Shown here: positions 12,201 through 19,907 of the stretch, one piece after another | Layout: the number at the start of each line of letters is the position of its first letter | How positions within the stretch are numbered: position 1 is the first letter of the stretch | The notes under the pieces: generated by a model | Told to the model about the DNA's origin: nothing | The model's database searches: none | What the model saw: only the letters and a program-made list of their open reading frames with translations | Position numbers and translations under genes: made by a program | NCBI GenBank assembly: GCA_933228895.1 | Contig: OW121855.1 | Span: 36,098,698 to 36,162,697, forward strand | Length of the DNA stretch: 64,000 bases | Direction: 5' to 3' | From: Platycnemis pennipes | Lineage: Eukaryota; Arthropoda; Insecta; Odonata; Platycnemididae

Positions 12201-12493
12201 GCATTGTGTTTTCTAAAATTTTATTGAATGCACTGAGACAGGGGGAGTGAAGACTAATGGGCCATACATTTTTCACTTGCTTTGGGGGCTCTTAACACTT
12301 GTAAAAAAAAGACCATCTAGTTTTATGTGGACTGTGAAACTAACTGCAAACTGTAAGCTCTATTAATTTTAGGTAATAGTTGTGCATGAAGATATTTTCT
12401 TTATTTCTTTCTCAGGTTCCATGGTTTGAGTGGGAGAGCCTAGGAAAAATTGGGAAAGTAAGCTACCTGAGACAAAAAATATTTAATTCTTAA
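142..12493 (+). CDS. FASTK-family RAP-domain protein, 3' part (four exons)
   Basis: Four exons (142-260, 1659-1812, 3563-3780, 12416-12493) have GT/AG borders and matching phases, and end in TAA at 12491-12493. The joined product ends with a RAP domain: a hydrophobic strand followed by a VVVGGRNSY segment, a lysine-rich helix with [18 protein letters not shown], and a closing YLRQKIF. This layout is typical of the C-terminus of FAST kinase domain proteins, which act on mitochondrial RNA in the matrix; the RAP domain is thought to bind RNA. The upstream exons supply part of the FAST helical region. The 5' end lies left of the window. I cannot tell which FASTKD paralogue it is. A weak poly(A) signal (ATTAAA) lies at 12523-12528. 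The last intron is 8.6 kb and full of transposons. Confidence 0.85.
261..1658. other. FASTK-family intron, no feature recognised
   Basis: AT-rich intron. Short open frames here, such as 872-1084, show no recognisable domain. A run of C at 1086-1098 is the only notable composition feature. Confidence 0.6.
1659..1812 (+). CDS. FASTK-family exon 2 of the visible set
   Basis: The acceptor TTTTGCAG ends at 1658 and the donor GTAATG starts at 1813. It is 154 bp, entering in phase 0 and leaving in phase 1. It encodes [12 protein letters not shown] and continues to [10 protein letters not shown]. The phase-1 end joins the next exon to make an Asp codon (RPDIVFCIG). Confidence 0.8.
2294..2806. mobile_element. 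MITE with 20-bp terminal inverted repeats
   Basis: The left end (2294-2313) begins CAGTTATCCCTTGTCAACCA. The right end (2787-2806) is its reverse complement at 18 of 20 positions. The subterminal 'TTGTCAACTGTGGGG' style of sequence resembles Tigger/pogo-type MITEs. The left end follows a TA, but the expected TA on the right is now TC. It sits in a FASTK-family intron and is not coding. Confidence 0.65.
2502..2608 (-). mobile_element. tRNA-like SINE remnant inside the MITE
   Basis: On the - strand an A-box-like TGGCTTATTGGTGTTA is followed about 30 bases later by a B-box-like GGGTTCGATTTC, as in tRNA-derived SINE heads. The segment is bounded by a short inverted repeat (ATTAGCCTTGAA at 2507-2518 against TTCAAGGCTAAT at 2595-2606). 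It is probably nested in the MITE. Confidence 0.35.
3132..3261. repeat. 65-bp direct tandem duplication
   Basis: Two head-to-tail copies of a 65-bp unit (3132-3196 and 3197-3261), each starting TAATGAACTGTA, differ at only a few bases. Intronic and non-coding. Confidence 0.85.
3563..3780 (+). CDS. FASTK-family exon 3 of the visible set (RAP domain)
   Basis: The acceptor TGATTGTAG ends at 3562 and the donor GTAAGT starts at 3781. The 218-bp exon carries most of the RAP domain, from [12 protein letters not shown] to [12 protein letters not shown], and ends on a codon boundary. Confidence 0.85.
3781..4670. other. Start of long FASTK-family intron
   Basis: AT-rich sequence with no gene. At 4058-4115 there is a short cluster of ATCGAATCC-type motifs that recurs near 11250-11345 at the other end of this intron, so both may come from one repeat family. 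Confidence 0.4.
4671..5139. mobile_element. PIF/Harbinger-like MITE with TTA target duplication
   Basis: A 469-bp non-coding element. The left end is TGCTGGCTCTACACG and the right end, reverse-complemented, is TGCCTCTTCTACACG. Both are flanked by TTA (4668-4670 and 5140-5142), the 3-bp duplication typical of the PIF/Harbinger superfamily. A second palindrome (4680-4738, CGGCTGATCC type) lies just inside the left end. The body is more GC-rich than its surroundings. No transposase is present, so it would have moved with enzyme from elsewhere. Confidence 0.75.
5175..5336 (+). repeat. Left LTR of copia chimera
   Basis: A 162-bp LTR with 160 of 162 positions equal to the right copy. It ends in ACGACA directly before the primer site. 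The 5' end is TATT rather than the usual TG in both copies, so the change probably predates this insertion. I set the start from the CCATT target duplication. Confidence 0.88.
5337..5350 (+). promoter_or_regulatory. Primer binding site, initiator-Met tRNA type
   Basis: GGTTATGGGCCCAG directly abuts the left LTR. Copia in Drosophila uses the same kind of site, complementary to an internal part of the initiator-Met tRNA. Confidence 0.8.
5457..6347 (+). pseudogene. Copia gag with in-frame stop before the zinc knuckles
   Basis: The frame opens at ATG 5457 with [15 protein letters not shown] and the YYSWS motif of copia-type Gag (UBN2 region), which forms the capsid. It runs 229 codons to TAG at 6144-6146. 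The same frame continues past the stop into two CCHC knuckles ([14 protein letters not shown] and [14 protein letters not shown]) and stops at TGA 6345-6347. The capsid and nucleocapsid parts are thus separated by one stop codon. The end overlaps the start of the next ORF (ATG at 6344) in the -1 frame. Copia usually has one gag-pol frame, so the stop and the frame change are likely decay, although readthrough or reinitiation cannot be excluded. Confidence 0.85.
6344..7606 (+). CDS. Copia protease/pre-integrase fused to eIF5B-like region
   Basis: A 420-codon ORF. Residues 1-209 are copia pol. The protease start is visible as [12 protein letters not shown], where the expected catalytic Asp-Ser-Gly reads Asp-Asn-Ala, so it is probably inactive. 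The pre-integrase zinc motif follows as WHNRLGH and [11 protein letters not shown]. At about 6971-6980 the protein turns into Lys/Glu-rich sequence ([16 protein letters not shown], then [14 protein letters not shown]), resembling the N-terminal region of eIF5B, a GTPase that joins ribosomal subunits. That frame holds to about 7410. The tail to 7606 is out of frame with the eIF5B-like reading because of two frameshifts in an Ala/Lys/Glu repeat. No integrase catalytic core, reverse transcriptase or RNase H is present. Confidence 0.8.
   Translation: MKTISCINAVNLTTMRMKDNEWILDNASTDYICKDKSAFISLKPIKGYVHMGRGSVEVEGTGTVRVELASKCGNVILGLSAVLYVPDFNYNLISCSKLAKKGISCETFTDFCVGRFKGEDIFKAPEREGLYILEAMSNKAMVSTGCVESKNDRDSDKNGIYNAVALSSVMKWHNRLGHWHEEGIKKIPVLDMKGKLDDSCDVCNLDKAARKKGKKKRSKDDDDEEDVEKMLAELEFEYTGVRKDEGESITKEGEAEEKEVPKKKGKEGADATAPPKEEWAKGAEGTIKTAVQKKEKKDREKQKKLAVKKQEGVKKPAGEGQEDGKSMVEEGAAAATARAPASKASVEKAAAEKGKAPSRQRSRAPRQQRRKGRLRRQGSRGESEGWGCCRGRRGEGRCGQRGWRWGRQEEEKGCQGGERG
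6975..7775 (+). pseudogene. Captured eIF5B-like cDNA fragment
   Basis: An intronless, purine- and GC-rich segment unlike its AT-rich surroundings. The final part (frame of 7491, to TAG at 7821-7823) reads [20 protein letters not shown], then [17 protein letters not shown] and [11 protein letters not shown], the pattern of the coiled coil just before the eIF5B GTPase domain. The GTPase domain is absent. The reading frame shifts twice within 7405-7490, where an AKAAEEK-type repeat occurs in different frames. The last ~16 codons of the ORF (7776-7823) and the sequence up to the purine tract probably return to copia 3' sequence. Any Lys/Glu-rich protein could look similar, but the order of motifs favours eIF5B. 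Confidence 0.72.
7914..7922 (+). promoter_or_regulatory. Polypurine tract of copia chimera
   Basis: AAGGGGGAG directly abuts the right LTR, where plus-strand priming occurs in LTR elements. A similar GGGGGAG also occurs about 90 bp upstream. Confidence 0.7.
7923..8084 (+). repeat. Right LTR of copia chimera
   Basis: 162 bp, matching the left LTR at 160 positions, and followed by the CCATT target duplication at 8085-8089. Confidence 0.88.
9963..10112. repeat. Long palindrome inserted in gypsy reverse transcriptase
   Basis: An outer arm (9963-10008, starting CGAAAGAAAAAATGGC) pairs with 10066-10112. An inner arm (10016-10039) pairs perfectly with 10042-10065, leaving a 2-bp centre. Only a short GACCGG stretch on the left side is unpaired. 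As RNA or single-stranded DNA this would form a hairpin of roughly 70 bp. Confidence 0.9.
10084..10197. repeat. 57-bp tandem duplication at palindrome edge
   Basis: Two head-to-tail copies (10084-10140 and 10141-10197), starting CTTGTGGAAAATTGCC and ending in AATCAAGCCTG, are nearly identical. The first copy contains the end of the palindrome's right arm. Confidence 0.9.
10740..12415. other. Remainder of last FASTK-family intron
   Basis: No gene is seen. At 11235-11350 there is an irregular cluster of GATTCGATCGAATC-type motifs, related to the one at 4058-4115. A MITE lies at 11787-11958. The stretch 10740-11230 is moderately GC-richer but unrecognised. Confidence 0.4.
11787..11958. mobile_element. 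Short Tigger/pogo-like MITE with TA duplication
   Basis: A 172-bp element flanked by TA (11785-11786 and 11959-11960). The left end is CAGTCAAGCCCATTTTATCA. The right end, reverse-complemented, is CAGGTAAGCCCATTTATAAC. Terminal sequences of this kind and a TA target are typical of Tc1/mariner-pogo elements. The frame across it is not a gene. Confidence 0.7.
12416..12493 (+). CDS. FASTK-family terminal exon (end of RAP domain)
   Basis: The acceptor TTTCTCAG ends at 12415. The 26-codon exon encodes [14 protein letters not shown] and YLRQKIFNS, then TAA. The conserved aromatic 'P-x-E-W' core of the RAP domain is therefore split from the rest by an 8.6-kb intron. Confidence 0.85.
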   Translation, partial: VPWFEWESLGKIGKVSYLRQKIFNS

Positions 12494-14988
12494 GTGTCAC
12501 CAACTGTATATTTTTTAACATTATTAAATGACTGTTTTTAATCAATATGAAGACATCTGTTCACTCAATTAAGTAGTTATCACTGATTTAGGTTTTCTCT
12601 AAAAGAAATACCTTTATAATATATAGTTTTATATTTAGTTTGGTATACAATGATTCCAGAAACAGTGCAGTGTTAGATCTCCATGCTGGTCTAACTTCTG
12701 GAACAGTACACTTGTTATTTTAAGTTCAACGTCATTATTGGATAAGCTGTTCATAATTAGCTATTGCATTGCTTACCAGTTCACTCCAGAGAGAGAGAGA
12801 GAGACTCCCATCAGGCTTTGCTTCACCATTAATGCACTTGTTTTAAAAAAGCTTGTTCAAACTTTGGTTAGTCACCATAGGTTATGAATACATCAATAAC
12901 TTTCCCATTAAAACAAATATGGCCCAGGCATGAAACATACAGCATAAATTCCTCATAATGTTGACAAAAAGATGCTACATCAAGGTTAACATGAATGCTT
13001 TCTAGTGTCTTTCAATACAAATGGAAAATTCAAGGTGATTTGTAATGCAAAAACATTGTGTCTTGAAGCAAAGAACACCAAGGTGAAGTTCAGTGTCAAT
13101 ATCTGGATTGTAAAGTCAGGAGGTAGAAACTAATGGATTAGGCATACAAATTAAATATTACCTTTAGTTCAAATCCAATTATTACAAGTCTACCCTCCAT
13201 ATCCTATAATATTTTCATTGTGCATGAAATCCATGTCATTACCATTGACATTATCCTAGATTGGTTTCAAACATAATTTCTTCACATCAATGGCCAATGG
13301 GCCATTATATAAACCTATCAATATAATTTAAATTATTGCCAAGCATGCAGAAAAGTACACTGCACTACCACAGTTCCATGGAACCAAGTATGGCCTATTA
13401 CGAGACCCCCGCCATTACGAGAGATTGCAGGGGCACCGTCAATTGACCCTATGATTGCCATGTAAAAAAATACGGTTTTTACAAGACCCTTTTGGTGTTG
13501 GCCCACACCATTGCGAGAGTTCCCGTCACCAGCAAACAAACACCAAAAGTGGCCAACATCTGCCATAGCTTGCGATCTGTTACATATGCAATTAATATGA
13601 AGTGTTGCGTATCAATTGCATGTTATAAATCACCATCCAATTAATTTATTGTTAATATTGGTGGAAATACTGCAGCATTAGCAGTTACGAATACGTATTT
13701 GATCTTCTTTTGTTTTCCTGGGCGGTGGAGAGCACACTCGCACGTCTGTGAGTTGAGAGCATTTCCAAGATAGACACCATGGCCCAAAAATGCAAAACAC
13801 TTAAGTGTCGGAATGGAAAAACGGTTAGCCATTCAATTGTCTCTCCTAAATTTGTTTTCATATTTTCTTTCACTTTATATCTATCAATGTTGAATATTTT
13901 CATGAGTTAATTTTATAATCCACAAGATTATTGAAGTTAGGAAATTATTATTTGTTACCTATACTTGTAACTGCTTGATGTAATGTGATGAACTCGGTGC
14001 TAAAGAAGTAGCGCTCTTAGTTTATTGACTTTCAATATGTCTATGGTCCTTTCTATGTTTTGCTGCCATTATTGAGCAATTATATGAATTAATACTTAAC
14101 ACATTTGTTGGTGTGGGATGGCTCTTCATTAGACCCATTTTTTCAGTCCTTTATCATACTACTGTTGCTCATATACGCCCGACAAAATTACTGTACATAC
14201 ATCAAGGGCCTAACAAAATTTTTAAAAAGATTTTATAAAAAAAATAAAAAACTTATTGTGATACAACCACTATTTCAATAAAATTGTTATACATGGCAAA
14301 GCAGATTGTTTTTCAATGGGGACATTACATCAGATGAAAGAAATGCCCTCCAAGGCAGGATGCCTTCCACCACTTTCACGGTCTCTTTTTTTCTGTTGAA
14401 ACAAATGCGATATGTTATTCCTAATGGGTTCCGTGAAATGTCACGAAGAACGTGAATATACTGATCATAAAAATTAAGACCAACCAAGGGAAAGCATAAA
14501 GGCTAGTAATAAAGGCGTTACAATTTTGATTTATCAGGTATGGTTTGTTATGGAATAAACATTAGAAAATGGAACGAGCATTAGAAAAGATTAGCTTGGT
14601 CAGTTGTGCATTTGGGAAAATAGTCGGCAATTCGAGTATTTTTGCATTTTTTGGAGCAGGTACATTGCTTTTTGATCTAATGGTTAGTTGTTAAATTAAG
14701 TGGGAATATGAATTACTGCAAAAATTTTCCCCTTCTTTCGGGATTTGTGTTCAGACTCTCTGGATGGAAATACTTATGCTGCCACACCAACCCGATTCCT
14801 AGAAAATTGTTGACAATAGGTTTCATGGCAATTATTTACACTAACCTTGTTAAGACGATACTTCACTATAGCGAGGGTTTTCTTGGGCACTGTGAGGTCT
14901 TGTTTTAAAGAGGTTGCACTGTATATGGAAGAATAATGACTTTAGAGAAAAAATAGTTAAGCAATTTCCTAAAATGCAAGAGCTAAAA
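12494..14988. other. Intergenic stretch
   Basis: No gene is seen. The part 13360-13570 holds repeated 'ATTACGAGA' / 'ATTGCGAGA' motifs that look like decayed inverted-repeat transposon sequence. At 14887-14907 a Tigger-type end (AAGAGGTTGCACTGTA) occurs. Confidence 0.4.
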
Positions 14989-15557
14989 TTATGTATACAT
15001 ACCGATCCATCGTAAGTAATACAGCACCAGCTTCCAACGATACCGGACTTTAAAATTTTGAATAATTCCTATGTCTAAAGGTTGAGACTTGCTGGTCGTG
15101 TTCGGGGGCAGGTAAATTACATGCACATTGGCCAATTTAAGGCATTTAAGGTACTTAAGCACGCTGGCATTGTCCAATACTAAAATAATCTTCCTGATTT
15201 CCCCTGCCATTTTCTTTTGCAGCCGTATTACTGTATGTTGGAAGATTTCATGGGACATCCAGCTTTGTGTATTGAAGTGGTAAAAAACCGGAAGGGTTTC
15301 CATTTTTACATTTTTCAAGCATTGTGGCCTTTCAAACCTTACAGTTACAATCGGCTTAATTTTATCTGAGCCCGTCTGATTTACACAGAGCCCTATAGTC
15401 TCGTGTAATGTGCTTTTTTTCCCTCCACGGTGTCTATCCCCTTTAAAGCCCAGGGTTGCATCAGGTGGTGCGTGAAAAAACAGTCCAGTTTCATCAAAAT
15501 TATACCGATCTTTGGGACTATATACCCAAATATCTCTTCCTATAAAGAGGTTGCACT
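14989..15557 (-). pseudogene. Tigger/pogo transposase fragment
   Basis: The - strand encodes pieces of a DDE transposase: YNFDETGLFFHAPPDATLGF and a GDRHRGGKK stretch near 15440-15530 (different frame), then an ORF to 14989 with IILVLDNASV and VHVIYLPPNTTSKSQPLDIG. These are the usual first and second catalytic-Asp neighbourhoods of Tigger elements. Directly beyond it (15541-15557) lies AAGAGGTTGCACTATA, close to the end at 14887, which suggests an internally deleted copy whose N-terminal half is gone. Confidence 0.8.
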
Positions 15558-16508
15558 ATATTCATCACCCATGATCAAATGGACTCCCATCAAGTGCAGA
15601 AGCAATGTTCCTCCCATTATCCCTGACAATGCATACAATTTTGTTAGTCAAACCCTAGTGTTCAATAGCTTGTGTAATGAAGTTGCGAATATTCACTCCA
15701 GTGTGTAAAAGCTCAAGAAATGGCACACATTCTAAGCATGCATGACAATAAGTATGATTTAAATCCAAAAAATGAGCTGTCAAACTCATTTAGTCATTGG
15801 TGGCTGTTGACCTCCACGTCTGTTGTAAGAGCAGCGTATTTAGCTTCAGACAACAAATTTTGTTTTTTTTTTCTCAGACAGATGATAACTTTGTTTGCAA
15901 AATATTTTCGTGACGGAAGAGTGCATCATGATTATAGGTGACTGGTCAGTTTATGGAAACCTTTATTTCCACTACTGATATAGGTTGATTGTCAAGGCAA
16001 GTCGTTTCTTCAGTCAATGTTGTAATAAATGCACTCATTTTATGACCAGATTTAAAACTCTTGAGTTTTAGCAATAAAACTCTTCGGAGTAGGTTCAGCA
16101 CTGGGAATAATTGATTTTTTTGGTAAGAGGAGGCTTGAATTGCATGTGAGAACTTGAGGGGGATGGTGAAATTGAAATCATGAATTATCTGAGGAAATTG
16201 TCAGCGTCATCAGAATCAGTTGAACCATGTAAAAATCTGGGATTGGCAATTGGACTGGGAAGAGAACTTTCAGTTTCAGTATCATCTACATCGTCAATTT
16301 CCAAATCTAATTCTTCTTGCATCGTCTTCGGATGTGGAAGAGGAATAGTTTTCTCTATTTCTAAAAATCAGTATGTTTTCTTTAGATGAGCCCATAGAGG
16401 AGAAGTTGCATGGGATTTTCCTCCCCTCGATATTTTACAAGCACAATGGTTGAACACAGCAAATGTGTTGTTCGTTTCTAATAACTGAAAATGGTGCCAT
16501 ATACTTGA
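15558..16508 (-). pseudogene. hAT transposase fragments with BED zinc finger
   Basis: Reading on the - strand, a BED finger lies at 16370-16508 (SSIWHHFQLLETNN, then CKISRGGKSHATSPLWAHLK). After a decayed stretch, 15560-15870 reads AALTTDVE, TAHFLDLNHTYCHACLECV and HTGVNIRNFITQAIEH, then KIVCIVRDN, matching the hAT transposase core around its first catalytic Asp residues. Frameshifts and stops are present. The Tigger fragment lies immediately downstream and may have inserted into it. Confidence 0.75.
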
Positions 16509-16639
16509 TGAATCATTTAACATCGTGACTTGTGAACTCAAAGTAAATTTAATTTTATTACTAATTATTGTATTGAGTTGAATATTATTGAATACTTTCA
16601 AAATTTTATTTTTATAAGTAATTGCAGCAACTGTCAAAC

Positions 16640-17608
16640 ACTTTCAAGTTGTGTTCAGAAACTCTTACATAAAATTCAAAAACTACTTTTGCAAGTACTG
16701 TAGATTTGGAAGAACATTTGTAGTTTTAAAATCAATGATGATAATATACTAAGTAGAGTGATATTCTTAACGAAGCTTGTATCAAGTGGCAACCATTGAC
16801 GATACACACAAAGACAAAGGTTCTTCAATTTCGCATCATGACAGGTTTTCTCGCATTACTTACATTGAAAAGATAGTTATTCTTACTGCTACAATTTTGA
16901 CGGCAAGCCATTCGTTGAAGCTGTTGTCTTTAAACCATAATGGGGTGTTTGCATAATTTTTTTTTAATAAAAAAAATCTCTTTAATAATGTGTAGAGGAA
17001 TGAAAACGGATGAAGAAAAACATAAGTTTATGTGCAGTAAAATGCTTATTTATATAATAATATTAAAATAAAATCGCTATAATACCGAAGATTTTAGCAG
17101 AAGGAGAAACGTCCTGCGATTCGTCGACTGGTGTGTGACGTCATCTGCTCGTAGTCGTCCATGTGAGCTTTGAGTTGAGGGTGAAAGAGCTGCTAACAGA
17201 AAGGATTGAGAATTGAAATATCCACAAAAGATATATTTAATTGGATGTTCCTATATACTGAAATAGACAAAATGCCTATACAGCATTATTAAATTGTTAG
17301 GTATAACAACTTTTCAAGTTCAATAGGTATTTAAAGTGATGCCTATTTTCATTTTAAGCGAAGTTAATTTGAGCACATGAAAATTTTCATTTGTTAAAGC
17401 ACCAGCTTGCTGAAATTGTAATTGAAGTAATATGTTAGTCAATGTTTTCGGAAATCATGGAATTTATTTCTGTCAGCAGCCATGATCTTCATGTATATCC
17501 AGTCCCATAAACCTGTTGCAAATTTTTGTAAGTGATCCTTCTTAAACTTTGATGACTCAATAAAGTAGCCTTATCTTATGTTTGAAATAGATATGAAGAA
17601 CATCCAAA
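16640..17608. other. Intergenic stretch, nothing recognised
   Basis: AT-rich and non-coding. I saw no repeats or domains that I could support. Confidence 0.5.
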
Positions 17609-18090
17609 AGTTTAGGTTTTAAAATTAGTTTTCTAAATATTCTGGGGCTAAACAACAGTGAAATAAGCATGAATGAGTTTGCTCTTCATAATAAGCTCGA
17701 TATTTTTTGCATAAGTGAACACTGGTGTTGGGAAACCCAAAGTCCCTTCACACATTTTGATAATTTTGGCCTAATGAATAGGTAGGAAGTTAGTTACTTT
17801 AGGAAAAGACACATGAGAGATGGTGTGGTAATTTACATGAATAAATCAGCTGATATTTAGTCTAGACTTAGCATGTTTTAGGCTTCCTCTATGATGAATT
17901 TAATATTGAGGCTACAGGTATTATCATACATATTGTTAAGTTCATAATAGTATCTTTATATAGAGCACCTAATTTATATCCTAATGTACTTTTGGAACAT
18001 TTTGAAGATTAATTAATTTTTTACATAGTATATAATAACAATTGGGATATAATATCAATTAACTATGACTTGCTGCTGATTTAAATTCAG
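17609..18090 (+). pseudogene. LINE endonuclease fragment
   Basis: One frame reads LNILGLNNSEISMNEFALHN, then KLDIFCISEHWCWE and, after a stop, MRDGVVIYMNKS. This is the pattern of the N-terminal apurinic-type endonuclease of jockey-like non-LTR elements ('...D..CISE.W...GV.IY'). It is broken by several stops and no reverse transcriptase follows. Confidence 0.6.
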
Positions 18091-19788
18091 GTTTCGATAG
18101 GGTGGTTTTTTAGGCAAACAATTTGAAAAATGTGAGAGTTAGCATGCTTAGGTAACATTTTTACCAGTATTAGTATAACTAGTGTTTCTAGTCAGGTAAT
18201 GCTGTTTCCTGATTTGGAGCATTATGAGTAATATTTAACTATTTTGGCAAAAAAGGATCTGTCAATCTCGGGGTTTAGGCATAAGCAGTATTTTAATGGC
18301 ACATTGATAAAGAAAAAATGTTTACATTAAAACATTCCCACTATGGTGTCATTTGATTAAATATTCTCTGTATACCATGTTTATCAGGCATAAAATTGTC
18401 AGGCAAAGATATTTCTGTAAGATTTTTCAATCTGTTTATGAAAGTGATTTTTTGATTCATGTCCCGCCTGGCAGCTTTGAATCATTTCTTTCGTTGTTTT
18501 TCGGCTTTTGGTACCGTGAACAACTCTTTGTCGGTATTCTTCAAGCTCGTATTTTTACATTTTGGTACAAAACACCACTTGTAGGTTGACATCGATAAAT
18601 AATATTAGCGAGGTTCGTTTCAACTAACACCAGCAGTAATAAATGAAAGAGGTCGCGAGTGCTGAGTCCATCATATACCACATATACCTACGGCGAGGAA
18701 TTTCGGGAGCAGTCTGAAGTTACGGGCAGATGACGTCACAGGCTGCCATATTGAAATTTGTTGTTTTTGCGGGCATTCAAAACGGGTTATGTTTTACACA
18801 GCTATAAATGACCCAGATTAAGCCCAATTTGAACTTCAAATAGTAGTTGCGTGCTCAGGAAGACGTGATTTATCTGTATATGTAAACAATAAAATACGTG
18901 CAAACCCCCCATTAAGTGGCGAAGCCTATCATTATGCTAACTTTAGCAAAATCTCATTAAGGAAGAAAATCAATACAATAAAAATAAGCCAGATGCTATG
19001 GTAAGTAATTCGTTAACGGTAGACGGAATGCGAATTTAACTCTTCACTGCGAATTTAATGTAGTTCGTCAGCATGCTTAACAGCATGCTGCATACTTTTA
19101 TGGTCCAGAGTACCCTGGATGATATTACTCAACACTACTCCCCCACCAGGCCACTTTATAGTTATTATTTGGCAATCCAGAGGACTCTGTTACGGTCCAG
19201 AGTTCTCCACGTAGTCGCAGAGTTAACTACCAAAGACTTCGTATGGATGCGTATGGCATGGGTGCCCAATGGTGTATGGCACGATATTCAAAAGTATTCG
19301 AGGTCGTTCATTTAGCATAATTATCTGAGATCTTGAATATCGAATATTTTTCAGTAGTTGAGGTATTCGAATATTCGTGGATACTATTTGAACATCCCAA
19401 ATAAAACTGTATTACACTAATTTTGAGGTTCTTAAAACTAAGTTTGAATAATTATAAAACTTATTTTCCTGAACCTCTACTCATACCACATGAAGAAAGA
19501 ATTCATTTTAAGGTTGAACCTGTGCATCATTCTAAAGGAAATAATTTATTATTAAAAAATGTCAAAATATTTTATAAATCTAGTTTATTAAAATTTCAGG
19601 AATTTTTCATTCCATTTAAAAACTCTTCCTTGAAAACAGTTTCAGATCTTTATCTCACTAATATTATAAATATCTCTTGCTATTAACAATTTAAAATTCA
19701 TCAAAACTTAACAAAATGCATTTACAAAAATAATTTTCAAAAGATATTTAAGGACTTAATGGATAGCCTACATTGTGTATAAATTTAT
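18091..19788. other. Intergenic stretch downstream of the ornithine carrier gene
   Basis: No gene is seen. 18590-19390 is a slightly GC-richer, repeat-like patch. It ends in TATTCGAATATTCG motifs similar to a patch at about 30740-30810 in the carrier gene's first intron. Confidence 0.35.
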
Positions 19789-19907
19789 TTAGTCGAATAA
19801 ACTATGCAACACTTTTTTAGTATTCTCATACACCAAAAATAAGGCAGCAGTAGCAGGAACTGTGCGGACCAAAGTTGGTTTCAATCCATTGTACAGAGCT
19901 GGCAAAC
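19789..19907 (-). CDS. SLC25A15: Ornithine carrier exon 6 (terminal)
   Basis: Starts after TTTAAATAG in phase 1 and encodes [20 protein letters not shown], then [17 protein letters not shown] and TAA at 19791-19789. It is the last transmembrane helix of the carrier and closes the gene. Confidence 0.9.

Noticed and set aside
18353..18589. 78-codon frame in the intergenic region
   Set aside because: No motif and no neighbouring exon; aromatic-rich composition fits AT-rich non-coding DNA.
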